A stretch of 64,000 bases of DNA. Source: Neoconidiobolus thromboides FSU 785. Its lineage: Eukaryota; Entomophthoromycota; Entomophthoromycetes; Entomophthorales; Neoconidiobolaceae. Of this stretch, positions 22,348 to 32,835 are shown piece by piece; position 1 is the first letter of the stretch, and every line of letters begins with the position of its first letter. The translations under genes and the position numbers were made by a program. The notes under the pieces are model-generated. The model saw only the letters and a program-made list of their open reading frames with translations. It had not been told where the DNA came from and made no database searches. The stretch spans positions 145,454-209,453 of the forward strand of contig MU626267.1 of NCBI GenBank assembly GCA_025603075.1, in the 5' to 3' direction.

Positions 22348-23113
22348 ATGTCAACTGGAATTAGTATCAAAAGACTAACAGAAGAACGTAAAAGTTGGAG
22401 AAAAGATCATCCGCATGTAAGCAATAAAATTCTGATTTATAAAAAAAGTTACATTTTTTAAGGGATTTTATGCTAGACCAACAAAGAAAGCAGATGGTAC
22501 TTTGGATCTTATGAAATGGAATTGTGGTATTCCGGGGAAAAAAGGGGTAAAATGACAGTATTTTTTAAAGGATAATAAAAATAACTTTTCTAGTCCGATT
22601 GGGAAAACGGGATTTATAAATTAGACATTATATTTACAAATGGTAAGCAAATAGTTTATATGAATTTAAAATTACTAACTCTTATTTAGAATATCCTAAC
22701 AAACCACCTAAATGTAAGTTATAAAGTTATTCTCGATTGATCATAATTAATAAAATATGCTAGGTGTATTCACTCCACCTTTATTCCATCCAAATGTGTA
22801 TCCTTCTGGAACTGTATGTTTATCTATAATTAATGAAGAGCAAGATTGGAAACCATCGATTACAGTTAAACAAGTAAATATTATTAAAAGCTTTATTTAT
22901 AAATTCTGACTTTCAAAGATCCTTATTGGTATACAGGATCTCTTAAGCGATCCTAACCCAGCTTCCCCAGCTCAAGAAGACGCTTTTAGATTATTTAAGT
23001 AAGATAATTTTATGACTTTTCTCTTATTTGGTGATTAAATTTTTATTAGAACGGATAGAGCAGCTTATATAAAAAGAGTTCGTCAACAAGCAAGAGAGAA
23101 TGGCTTTGAATAA
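22348..23113 (+). CDS. UBC9: SUMO-conjugating enzyme Ubc9
   Basis: Seven exons (22348-22416, 22463-22546, 22594-22642, 22690-22713, 22764-22873, 22919-22998, 23050-23113) join to 159 residues, the usual Ubc9 length. The enzyme accepts SUMO from the E1 as a thioester on its cysteine and transfers it to target lysines, mainly in the nucleus. The active-site region [16 protein letters not shown] contains catalytic Cys94. The N-terminal helix ([17 protein letters not shown]) that binds SUMO and E1, and the family-specific stretch after Cys94 ([20 protein letters not shown]), distinguish it from ubiquitin E2s. The 24-nt fourth exon is unusually small but required for EYPNKPPKC. Very confident. Confidence 0.95.
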
Positions 23114-23789
23114 AATAAAATTGTAGTTTTATATATTATTACAAACCTATTCAAGTTTATTAATAGGTATTGTTGACTTATAATGATAAATTGAGAATGA
23201 TCATAACAATTCAGTGCTTTAGAATAGAGCCATATATGTTATTGATTTTTTATACTTATGCGTTTTAGTTAAAGATGCCATTATAGTTTATAGCTTATAA
23301 GTGAAGCTATTCTAAGCTAGGATAGTTTTTCAATATTATCGAGTTCAAGTATGAATTTTCATCCCTATATTACCGTTTTTTCTCTTAGCTATTGTTTTAA
23401 CAAAATTTCAACCTAATGTATGTTTGCGATTCTAGTTGAGCACAAATTTACCTAAATAGATTATTTATATTTATATATATTTATAACTATGGTTATTATT
23501 ATATTGCTATATATAATATCCATTATAGAGAAAAAGGTTGATTAGCATTTAACGACAATTGTACATATTTTATGCTAATTATATTTGGAGTTAGTAGTAC
23601 AAAAACCAATCCACTAAAATTCTTTAGATTGTAAGAACAATAATTTACAATATTAAGTAAACTTAAATAGATAATGATATACCTTTATAAATTACTTTGA
23701 TATATCCTTGTATTTAAATTAAAAGACAGTCACGTTTTATTTAAATAAAGTAATATGGAATTAATTTATCGCTTTCAAGATTCGCGATC
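23114..23789. other. Intergenic between convergent genes
   Basis: About 680 bp of AT-rich DNA holding the 3' ends of UBC9 and of the next, convergent gene. Nothing else recognised. Confidence 0.45.
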
Positions 23790-24303
23790 CTAATCAAGAG
23801 CATTATACCATCCAGATTTGGTTACCTTATCAGTATTCGAATCAACTTTAAAGTAAACATAGTCATGTTTTCCTCTCCACTCATAAATTAAGTAGTATTG
23901 ATCACCAGCAGTATTACTGTCATAACCATCAGCACCCATGAAAGGGCCAAGGTTTGGCATAACTGGGGCCATTTGTCCACCAGCAATTCTTCCGTGGTCT
24001 CTGTTTCCCTGAGCCTCTTCTTCTCTGGCTAATTCTGGAATATGAATCTCTTTCCTGTCTGGTTCACCTAGTGCTTTTAAAATATCAACAGCGTTTTGAC
24101 CAGGTTTTCCATAATGTTCTTGAATGTTCTATTTATTAGTCTTTTTTTTCAAAAAAAGTATACTTATTTTATACCTTCAAAGCTTCGTGCTTAGCTTCCC
24201 CAAAGCTATCAACCTTAGGATTATGGTCACCGCCTCTAAAATGGCCTTGAATTCCTTTTAAACTTAAGTATGTTTCAACAGATTGATTAATATTAGCAGA
24301 CAT
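23790..24303 (-). CDS. Conserved-looking protein of unknown function
   Basis: Two exons (minus: 24303-24175 and 24128-23790) give 155 residues. The N-terminal half is helical and polar (SVETYLSLKGIQGHFRGGD, then NPKVDSF and EALKNIQEHYGKPGQNAVD), the middle is charged (LAREEEAQGNRDHGR), and the C-terminus is an aromatic beta-like region (DQYYLIYEWRGKHDYVYFK ending in GWYNALD). There is no signal peptide, membrane helix or zinc site. I do not recognise a named family. The frame is open upstream to an ATG at 24423, adding 40 basic residues that could be a mitochondrial presequence; I preferred the inner ATG because those residues look like translated leader. The sequence composition and splice sites argue for a real gene. 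Confidence 0.75.
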
Positions 24304-24633
24304 GTTTAACTTGTTTGATTCCTTAAAACTTTCTTTTATAATCCTTTTTGTTATGACGTATCGTTTAGTAATTTTGATGTTTTTAATGTTTGGAAAATAC
24401 GATTTTTGTCTTAGTTTTTTCATTCCATCCCAAAAATAGCTTTTTAGTCACTACGCACTAAATTTGGTCCAATGACTATGCTTTAAAATAGAAAATGATT
24501 TAATAATGACATCATTATCGACCATTAGTAAGAATGTTAGTAAATTATTGGTTAAGGAAGAGCTAGACAAAGTTAGTAAAGATTATAAAAGGGAGAGGAA
24601 TTTTAAGTGGCTGTTTAGTAAAACTTAATCAAA

Positions 24634-25053
24634 ATGCCTAGAAAATCACGTTCATCACCAAATCGTACTCAAACTCGTCGTTCATCAACTGCTGCAGCCT
24701 CTCCTCCAAGATCAAATGCACCACCTATGTCTCCTCAAGCATCTGCACAATCTCAACCTCGTCAACCTGGTTTATTTGCTCAGATGGCTTCAACCGCTGC
24801 TGGTGTAGCTGTAGGTAGCTCTATTGGACATAGTATAGGTAACTTATTTGGAGGAAGCAGCGAGCCAGCCCCAGCTGAGCCTCAACAAGCACATTATAAC
24901 CAGTCTAATGAAACTTATGGCGGAGGCTCATGTCAAAACGAACTAAAACAATTTACAAATTGTATGGAGCAAAGTGGTAATGATATTTCTGTCTGTCAAT
25001 ATTATCTTGATATGCTAAAAGCATGTAACTCAGTTGGTAATCAAAGAATGTAA
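24634..25053 (+). CDS. MIX17: Twin-CX9C protein, CHCHD2/Mix17-like
   Basis: Single exon, 139 residues, ATG start. It has the layout of the CHCHD2/CHCHD10/Mix17 family: a basic Ser/Thr/Pro-rich N-terminus, a central Ala/Gly-rich hydrophobic stretch (AQMASTAAGVAVGSSIGHSI, residues 49-68) and a C-terminal CHCH domain with Cys100, Cys110, Cys121 and Cys131, exactly C-x9-C twice. Such proteins are imported and oxidised by the Mia40 pathway and reside in the mitochondrial intermembrane space. It is divergent from the unknown gene at 23790-24303, with about 330 bp between the starts. Confident for the family; the exact role in fungi is not settled. Confidence 0.92.
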   Translation: MPRKSRSSPNRTQTRRSSTAAASPPRSNAPPMSPQASAQSQPRQPGLFAQMASTAAGVAVGSSIGHSIGNLFGGSSEPAPAEPQQAHYNQSNETYGGGSCQNELKQFTNCMEQSGNDISVCQYYLDMLKACNSVGNQRM

Positions 25054-25210
25054 TCTTTATTTAAATAAATTATTAGAAATAAATATAAGCTATTATAAAC
25101 TAATAGATAAACAATTAGATATAAGTTTTTCGATATAAGCTTTATTACAATTATTTAATGACTAATTTTACACTTAAAAACTTATTTCAAATGAATACAC
25201 TTAACCTACT

Positions 25211-25741
25211 CTACTGCGTGGGTTTAGGCATAACTACAGAATTAGCCCAGTTCGGATCTAGAGGATTTGGATGGGGACCAGGAATAGCCCAAAAAATGTC
25301 CTGGTTGATTTGAATGACATCGGGTTTAACTTGGACAATGACAGTTGTTGGTTTTATTTCAGTAACTGTTACCATTTCTTTAATTGTAACTGTAGCTGTA
25401 GCTGTAGTCGTACTAGTTGTCCCTGGGGCGTATGAGGTTGATATTTGGCTAGAAATTACAGTCTTTGTTTCAGTTATTGGAGGTAATATTATTGGGGGCA
25501 ATGTAACGGTAAAAAATTGGTTTACTGCTTGTACTTCTGTTGTTGTTTTTATCTCGGTCGCAGTTATTGTAACTGTAACTTTTTGTGCAGGTGGCGCTGT
25601 AGCTGTTACTGGTTTATGGCTTAACGTTATTGTATAATTGGTTAAGTTCTCTGACCCTCTATTTGACTGTAATTCTTTGTGAAACTGGCTATTTACATTG
25701 TACAAGGACGACAGAACAAGTACTATATTAAATAAATTCAT
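25211..25741 (-). CDS. Secreted Thr/Val-rich protein
   Basis: Single exon, 176 residues from the ATG at 25741. The first ~18 residues (MNLFNIVLVLSSLYNVNS) are a signal peptide. Most of the mature protein is built of repeated Thr-Val-Thr blocks (VTVTITATEIKTTTEVQ, TVTLPP, TTTATATVTIKEMVTVTE), typical of O-mannosylated fungal wall or extracellular proteins. The C-terminus (WAIPGPHPNPLDPNW) is Pro-rich and lacks a GPI signal. No catalytic domain is visible. Its alternating Thr-Val codons also create an open antisense frame of 107 codons, which I regard as a shadow. Real gene likely; role unknown beyond a structural or adhesive surface function. Confidence 0.7.
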   Translation of the reverse strand: MNLFNIVLVLSSLYNVNSQFHKELQSNRGSENLTNYTITLSHKPVTATAPPAQKVTVTITATEIKTTTEVQAVNQFFTVTLPPIILPPITETKTVISSQISTSYAPGTTSTTTATATVTIKEMVTVTEIKPTTVIVQVKPDVIQINQDIFWAIPGPHPNPLDPNWANSVVMPKPTQ

Positions 25742-26610
25742 ATCGTTATTAATTAAAAGTGTGCACACAAGAAATAAACTAAATTGTTATATTATTATCC
25801 CCTCCATCTTTTTTTTGATCACTCTCATTTAATTTACTGTTTAATTAAGTATAATAATATTCTCAAACATTGTATACAGAGCTTTTGTTGTTACGTTTTA
25901 CACAGGATGATCAAAAAAACAAACTTGGTATCTGATTTGTTAAAAGGTGGCAAATGAATTTTTACAAATTTCTAAGTTAGCAAATTGCAGTAATTTTAAA
26001 AATATAGCCACCTTATGTATACTTTACTATCCCCTCTAACAGTTGATGTTTTAAAGGCACTTTCTAAATTCAGTCATTTTCTTGATGATTTTATAGTTAT
26101 AAATAAAGCCAGTTTTAACTTAAAAGGAAATTATATTTCTATATGATTTTTTAGTATAAAAATATTTCAATATAAGCAAGGTTTTATGTTTAATTTAAGA
26201 AATAGTATAGATAAATAAAATTTGAACTTTTGCTGTTTTAACAGCTATTTAGATAATACAGTGTCATTTATATTCTAAAATAGATATCTTGAGATCAACT
26301 TCATGTTTATTGTAAGCATAATTGAATCCTCTCTATTCGGCAATCTACAAACAAGTCTTAATATCTTAGGATACACTTTTAAAATATACCTTTATTACTT
26401 ATATATAGGGATATATTTTTATTACCACTCTTTTTTTAATACATCAATATACAAATATAACTTTTGGATAAATCAATGGGTTATAAAAACCTATTGGAAT
26501 TTATGTTTTATGTATATATTATTAAGACTTTAATGGAAACTTATAAATAACCTGAACAGTGATCAGCTTGAGATTATTTAAATATTTTATTGTATTCAAA
26601 TTAATATAAA
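25742..26610. other. Intergenic, AT-rich
   Basis: Upstream of the secreted Thr-rich gene. A 76-codon hydrophobic frame at 26303-26533 looks like chance AT-rich sequence. No other feature. Confidence 0.4.
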
Positions 26611-26716
26611 ATACGGGGATGTATTTTTGTGTCTAACGATTTTACTAACAATTTTTCTACTCAAATAGCACTTGAAAAAAAGAAAAAGTGATGAAGCCAA
26701 AAAAACATCCCCAAAT
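26611..26716 (-). mobile_element. Small inverted-repeat element, copy 6
   Basis: Minus-oriented near-consensus copy, CGGGGATGT to ACATCCCC. It lies 110 bp before the second 450-bp repeat copy. Confidence 0.8.
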
Positions 26717-26825
26717 GATATCCAAATACTTAAGTCCACTTTGTTTTATACAAAATAATAATCTCAACCAAGGCTGTACTATAATATATAAAAAACCCAA
26801 ACAAATGGTCTATAAAATATCGCTT

Positions 26826-27270
26826 TGTCAGCTCCATGGTTAGTTATAGCATAATAATCGTCTAAGCTGTTGTGCTCTCAAATTTAGAGACAATCAACCC
26901 AAGCTCTTATTTTAATTTGCTATGAGAATTTCTAACTTCATTTCAAAGAACATTATCTCCTCGTTTTGATATTTGTACTTGTCGGAGTATAAAAGAGATT
27001 TTAAAATATAACTCAAGGCTTTTTAACTGAGTTGTTTCTCGATATCTTGCACATTTAATAAAGCTACTAAGTTTGCTTAATAGTATTTTACATAGATTTT
27101 ACATTAGTATTGTCTATTCTATTTGTTCTACATAGTCTGTAGCCTATTATGTGATATTCTTCATAATTCAAGCCTATCTTAGTCACATAAACTAAGACCT
27201 TTCGACTTATAGTGTAGTCAACCAAGCAATAGCTGTTTTTGACTCCAAACACTGAGTACCAGATTTCACA
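26826..27270 (-). repeat. 450-bp repeat, copy B
   Basis: Full-length relative of 8762-9211. Its minus-strand frame is open for 62 codons at 27088-27276 (contains VFGVKNSYCLVDYTISRK) and then breaks up. The last ~30 bases (ACTGAGTAxCAGATTTCACA) occur twice in a row at 27250-27292, as if the end were duplicated. The two copies differ by scattered substitutions, many of them transitions. Confidence 0.6.
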
Positions 27271-27633
27271 AACCACTGAGTATCAGATTTCACAGGTGTT
27301 ATATGGATTGAATAGTGATTATTTTTTAATTATTTTGTATTTTTAGTTTTATTATAATCTTATCTTATAAAAAATATTTGAAAAACATTAAACTTAATTG
27401 CTTTTATAGCCTGATTAAATATAGTGGTAACAACTAAAAAAAAATGAAACAATAATAGAAGGAATTTTAGAAAAGCTATTATAAAAAATGATAATTTTAA
27501 AATATAATTTATATATTTGATCATTAATTGAAAAAAAGTATAAAAACAATAAAACTTATATTATAAAATTTTGGTTCTTATTTTTATGTTTAGTTGCATT
27601 CTATTAATATTTTAATTTTTATGATATTAATAT
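27271..27633. other. Intergenic, AT-rich
   Basis: Very AT-rich spacer without reading frames between the 450-bp repeat and the cluster of small elements. Confidence 0.4.
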
Positions 27634-27740
27634 ATATGGAAATGTATTTTTGTATTTAAAAATTTTACTACCAATTTTCCCACTCAAATAGCACTTAAAA
27701 GATGGAAAAAGTGATGAAGTCAAAAAAAACATCCTCATAT
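27634..27740 (-). mobile_element. Small inverted-repeat element, copy 7
   Basis: Minus-oriented copy, ATATGGAAATGT to ACATCCTCATAT, with the shared core CAAATAGCACTTAAAAGATG. Confidence 0.75.
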
Positions 27741-27856
27741 ATTGACTTAATTTTATATTTGTTACTAAAAATAGCTTTCTAAATTTTTAAAATATAAAAT
27801 AGAAAGCTGTATTACATATAAAAATATTTAATTGATAATTATTCCTAAATTTAGTT

Positions 27857-27960
27857 ATAATGGGATGTTTTTGGCTTTATCATTTTTTCCATTTTTTAAG
27901 CGCTATTTGAGTGGGAAAATTGGTAGTAAAATTCTTAAATACAAAAATACATCCCCATAT
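27857..27960 (+). mobile_element. Small inverted-repeat element, copy 8
   Basis: Plus-oriented copy, ATGGGATGT to ACATCCCCATAT, opposite in orientation to copy 7 and 116 bp from it. Confidence 0.75.
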
Positions 27961-28096
27961 TTTAAATTAAAATTGAAACTTTTCCTTATGTCTATATAAC
28001 AAAGTTGTCTTCTGAATATATAAATCCGTAATTATAAAAATCACAAATGTTGAAATAGAAGATGCAAAAATAACTTTCCGCTTATTTTGAGTTATT

Positions 28097-28203
28097 ACAT
28101 GGGAATATGTTTTTCGTTTAACAATTTTATTAACGATCTTTTCACTCAAATTAGTACTTAAAAAATGAAAAAAGTAATGAAATCAAAAAAACACCTTCAT
28201 ATA
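28097..28203 (-). mobile_element. Small inverted-repeat element, copy 9
   Basis: Minus-oriented diverged copy, CATGGGAATATGT to ACACCTTCATAT. Confidence 0.7.
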
Positions 28204-28364
28204 TTAAATAAAACAATTAAAAAAAGAATAAATTTACAATGAAAGTCCTTTAGAGGAAGAAAAGTATAAAATTTCAGAAGTTTGTACTAGTAAAATTAAA
28301 GCAATTTTTTTAAGTATAGTTACTTTATGTGTGTTCTAACATTCAATATCTTATGCATTAGTTG

Positions 28365-28461
28365 ACATGGGGATGTTTTTTTGGTTTCATCGCTTTTTTC
28401 ATCTTTTAAGTGCTATTTAAGTAAATAATTGCTAGTAGAATTCTTAAAAATACACCCATAT
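28365..28461 (+). mobile_element. Small inverted-repeat element, copy 10
   Basis: Plus-oriented copy with a good left end (CATGGGGATGTTTTTTTGG) and a shortened right end. Confidence 0.7.
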
Positions 28462-28583
28462 ATATTAAATGTCCTTTTCTGAATTGATTCTGTCTTTGAA
28501 CCTTTCATAATTTTAAATATAATTATAGTTAGTTTTTAAAAGGAGTTTGTATTCCTATTTAAGTTTTATTTTAAAATATTTCA

Positions 28584-28690
28584 ATATGGGAGTGTTTTTT
28601 TTGACTTCATTATTTTTTCCATTTTTTAAGCGCTATTTAAGCGGAAGATTTGTTAATAAAATTCTTAAACACAAAAATACATCCTCATAT
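28584..28690 (+). mobile_element. Small inverted-repeat element, copy 11
   Basis: Plus-oriented copy, ATATGGGAGTGT to ACATCCTCATAT. It is very close to the copies at 47652 and 48521, which suggests a recent subfamily. Confidence 0.78.
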
Positions 28691-28927
28691 AACAAAATTT
28701 TATGTTAAAATAATAAATGGTGAATACCTAAAAATTGAGTTTTAACTTATACTTTTACACTAATTGTTTGAATGCTACATTACTTTCTATATTTTGAAGA
28801 GTAAACTTTAGTGATTAAAGATTTGTTCATTTATAAATAATATCAAATCCTTCTTGTTTAAAAACTTTCTAAATAAACATTATTTTTTTAAAGTAGATAC
28901 CTAAAATAACCTTACATAATGTTAAAT

Positions 28928-29034
28928 ATATGAGGGTATTTTTTAATGTTTCATTACTTTTATCTCTTTTTCGAAATCAATTGAAAAGAAAAATCGTTCA
29001 CAGATTTTTTGAACAAAAGCAAACATCCTCATGT
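28928..29034 (+). mobile_element. Small inverted-repeat element, copy 12 (diverged)
   Basis: Ends ATATGAGGGTAT and ACATCCTCATGT are recognisable but the interior has drifted. Probably an old copy. Confidence 0.5.
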
Positions 29035-29520
29035 ATTTGAATTTTTTTATTCCCTAAGCACTTTACATAATAATAAAAATTTGAACAGGTACTTGGTTTT
29101 CTCCAGTACCGTAATATTTGTATTATTACATAAAGATACTTGACTACAAAAAAAGATAAAACTCATTATAGAACTTATTGAGATATATCTTTTAGTTTCC
29201 TTATGTATTCATTTTTCATATAACATAAATTTTAAAAAAATTATTTGCCAAGTACAACAAAAGGTATTCCCCTATCCCTAATATTTGTAATGTCTTGAAT
29301 TATAAAAAAACTATTGTATTAGTAAATTTAGCTCGCTGTTAAAGCTATTTACTTATTAGGTTTTATACCGATATAAGTATTCAGATATATTATTTTTATT
29401 TAATTTTGAATAAATATTAAATATATGTTAGCATGAAGTGGGTCATTTAATAAATTTATTACTAAACAAAATTAATTAAATAAATTAATCTTAGATTATG
29501 ATAATCGATTTAATAGTAAA
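29035..29520. other. Intergenic, AT-rich
   Basis: No gene seen; distal upstream region of the transporter. Confidence 0.4.
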
Positions 29521-29622
29521 GCCAATGAAAAATGACGTAGCAAAGAATATATAAAAAGCCCAAATTAGAACATTTTTTATTTTATTTTTTATTTTATTTT
29601 TTATTTTATATAACTAAACTCA
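29521..29622 (+). promoter_or_regulatory. Promoter of the MFSD10-like transporter
   Basis: Three motifs lie in order before the ATG at 29623: CCAAT at 29522-29526, TGACGTA at 29533-29539 (a half-CRE/bZIP-type site) and TATATAAAAAG at 29549-29559. They are followed by a tandem run of TTTATTTTTTATTT units (about 29574-29610), an unusual T/A-rich leader. The motifs are seen; their use is inferred. Confidence 0.45.
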
Positions 29623-31032
29623 ATGAATACAAAAAAACAATTGAGTGTTGTATTTTTAACTTTATTGATTGATTTGTTTGCATTTACAGTAATTTTACCT
29701 ATTTTTCCATCTTTGATTGTTGAATATCAAAAAGAAGAGGTAATTTTTAAATTTTATAGTCTAAAATTTTAATCCTTATCATTAATCTAGAACTTTTTAT
29801 TGACCAATATACTATATGGAATCCGCTGGTTTAAAACCAATATATTGAACCAAACTGGGGTAGACAACGCTTTAGAGTCTACCTTGTTAGGTGGTATCAT
29901 TGGGAGCTTGTTTTCCATTTTACAATTTATCATATCACCGATCATTGGCAAATACAGTGATACTTATGGACGTAAAAAGACCTTAATAATCACAGTGATA
30001 GGCAACTTAATTAGTAGTATCATATGGTTCTTTGCAAAAGATTTTAGTTTGTTTTTATTGGCTAGAGTAGTTGCTGGACTCTCAGAAGGTAATGTACAGA
30101 TTGCTACAACGATTATTTCAGATATCACTAGTGTCCAGAATAGATCCAAATCAATGGCTTTAGTCGGTCTCGCTTTTTCTATCGCTTTTACAGTCGGGCC
30201 TGGGTTATCAGGCTATTTTGTTTCTATCGATTTTTTTAGTCAAAAGATTCATAATTTGTATAATCCACATAAATTTTCTTCCGCTGCTTTGTTGGCGTGT
30301 GTACTTATTTTTATTGAGTTGATCTTATTAGCACTATTTCTAAAGGAAAGTAAGGAATCTAATGTAGAGAAAAAAGAGGAAAATAGTAATGGCGAAAAGG
30401 AGGTATATAAAAGTGAAAATGAAGCAGAATATATACAAAAAAAGAATGTAAAAATAGAGGACATTGTAGAAATCTCTAAACTAAATAATTGTCACTTATT
30501 ATTTTTATTTTTATTTTCAGGGATTGAGTTTACACTACCATTTTTAGCACAGCATCAATATAAATTCAATTCTATTCAACAGGGACGTATGTTTGGGTAT
30601 TTGGGTATCTTATCTGCTTGTATTCAAGGATTTTATGTACGTCGGTATAAATTTAATGAAGGCAGAAATATTGTGTTAGGGATGTTAAGCTGTGTTATTT
30701 CTTTATTGACATTAGCTTTTACTATTCACTTTAATTTAAGCATAAGTTATTTATATTTATCAATTACCTTTCTATCCTTTACTTCAGCTACAGTGGTATC
30801 CTCGATGTCTAGTTTAACTTCTATTTATGCTACTCCCATTCCTAATCAACGCGGTGAAATTTTGGGTACTTTTCGTTCTTTTGGACAATTAGGGAGAGCC
30901 ATCGGCCCAATTGTAGCATGTACACTTTATTGGGCATATGGCCCAATTATCTGTTATGTTTTATCAGCCATTGGTTTAACATCAACTATATTTTATTTTA
31001 ATACAATACAATCAAAAATAAAAGAAAATTAA
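29623..31032 (+). CDS. Major facilitator transporter, MFSD10/TetA-like
   Basis: Two exons (29623-29739, 29791-31032), 452 residues, about 12 membrane helices. The first exon gives helix 1 (FLTLLIDLFAFTVILPIFP), beginning with the D-x-(F)-x-x-x-x-x-P pattern typical of this branch. The signature between helices 2 and 3 is clear (GKYSDTYGRKKTLI), followed by LLARVVAGLSEGNVQ and SIAFTVGPGLSGYF. The second half has IPNQRGEILGTFRSFGQLGR and GPIVACTLYWAYG. Together these match the MFSD10 (tetracycline-transporter-like) family of organic-anion exporters. The central loop (about 230-260) is Lys/Glu-rich. It ends 33 bp before the stop of the convergent PGK gene, so their 3' ends overlap. The substrate is unknown. 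Confidence 0.85.
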
Positions 31033-31065
31033 GTTGAAACTAAACAAGTTTTATTTATTTAATAG

Positions 31066-32835
31066 CTATTCCTTATTAGAAAGATAAACAACTCCTGGTA
31101 ATTCTTTGCCTTCTAAAAGTTCTAAAGAAGCACCTCCCCCAGTAGAAACATGAGATATATTTTCTTCTTCCTTCCATTTAGCAGCTGCAGTAGCAGTATC
31201 ACCTCCACCTAAAAATGAAATTAACCTTCAATGTTAAAATAAGATTATAATTCGACTTACCAACAATGGTAGTTGCTCCTTCTTTAGTAGCTTGAACTAC
31301 AGCATCTAATACAGCTTTAGTACACTTTTCGAATTTTTCAAATTCAAACACTCCAGGTGGACTAATTGACTATTAATTCAATATCTAATGTGATTTCATA
31401 TATTAATTTACCCATTCCATAAAATAGTCTTTGAGCTAATAATAGCTTGCTTGAATTTTTCGGCTGATTTTTCACCGCAATCTAATCCCTATAAATTTAA
31501 TTAGTTTACTATGGTGTTTCATTATTATATAACTTACGAGCCATCCGTCTGGAATACCTTCGCTATCGGTAGCATAACCAACCTAAATACGTTAATGAAT
31601 GATATAATTGTATTTAAATAACATTACTGTAGCATCTTTAGAGAATTTATCTCCAGTAACGTAATCTTCTGGTAAGATAATCTCGACTTGATTTTTTTTT
31701 GCTTTTTCAATTAATTGAGGCACCAATTTACTTCCTTCTTCATCAAACAAGGAATTTCCAATCTAATAAAATAATAATAATATTAGCTTGATATTATGTT
31801 ATAGGATTAGTAAGTTACTTTAAGATTTTCTAATACTTTCTTAAAAGTAAAAGCCATACCACCACCAATAATCATACGATCTACTTTGTCTAAAAGATTT
31901 TCAACTAATTGAATTTTATCTGAGATTTTAGCTCTAATAAAATATGAATTAGAAAATGACATATCAATAATAAATAATTAATTACCCTCCCAAAATAGCT
32001 AAGAAAGGTTTTTTTGGAGTTTCTAAGGCTTTAGAGAAATACTCTAATTCTTTCTTCATTAAAAACCCTGATACTTTCAATGGAAGATCAACACCAACCA
32101 TAGAAGAATGAGCACGATGGGCAGTACCAAAAGCATCGTTAACATAAACATCTCCTAATTTGCTTAATGAAGCACGGAACTTTTCAACATCTGATTTATC
32201 AGCTTTGGTCTGATTTAAAAAAAAAGATAAATTGAAATAGCATTGAGTATCAAATTAATTTACCTTTTTACCTTCAGAATCCTTGCTAGAACCTTCTTCT
32301 TCAATATGGAATCTCAAATTTTCTAACAAAATTACTTGACCTAGTAAAAGAGTTAAAATAAATAACAAAATGTAAAACTATCAAACTGTATTACCATCTT
32401 TAGCTTCGCTACATTCCTTTTCAACTTCTTGTCCAACACAATCATTTAAAAATTTTACTGGTTTATTTAAGAGACGCTCTATTTCCTCAGCTACTGGTTT
32501 TAAAGAATATTTCTCAACTACTTTGCCGTTAGGACGACCTAAATGACTCATCAATACAACTGATTTAGCACCTACAAATTTTTTTGTTAATCAACCTATC
32601 TCCTTAACCCTAAAATTTAATAATACCATGCTCCAAGATATGTTTTATGGTTGGTAAAGCAGCTACAATTCTTTGGTTATTGCTAATCTTTCCATCAGCG
32701 AATGGGACATTGAAATCAACTCTATTTTATTATTAATATATAAATAGGTATAGATAACTGTAGCTTGATTTACCTTACTAAGGCTCTTTTCCCATTGAAA
32801 TCAACATCATCAATAGATAATTTATTAAAACTCAT
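31066..32835 (-). CDS. PGK1: Phosphoglycerate kinase
   Basis: Eleven exons (minus: 32835-32774, 32721-32627, 32571-32395, 32340-32264, 32209-31986, 31933-31819, 31762-31628, 31582-31538, 31488-31412, 31361-31261, 31208-31066) join in frame to 416 residues, the standard length. The enzyme transfers phosphate from 1,3-bisphosphoglycerate to ADP in glycolysis and runs backwards in gluconeogenesis. Landmarks: [62 protein letters not shown] and [12 protein letters not shown]. The usual DGWMGLD reads DGWLGLD, a mild change. Ten introns are far more than in neighbouring genes. No second copy is visible. Very confident. Confidence 0.96.

Noticed and set aside
25314-25637. Antisense 107-codon frame opposite the Thr-rich secreted protein
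   Set aside because: Val/Ala/Thr-only composition mirrors the sense repeat. No signal or start context supports it, while the sense frame has a proper signal peptide.
26303-26533. 76-codon hydrophobic frame
   Set aside because: Tyr/Ile/Phe content follows the base composition; no splice partners or conserved pattern.
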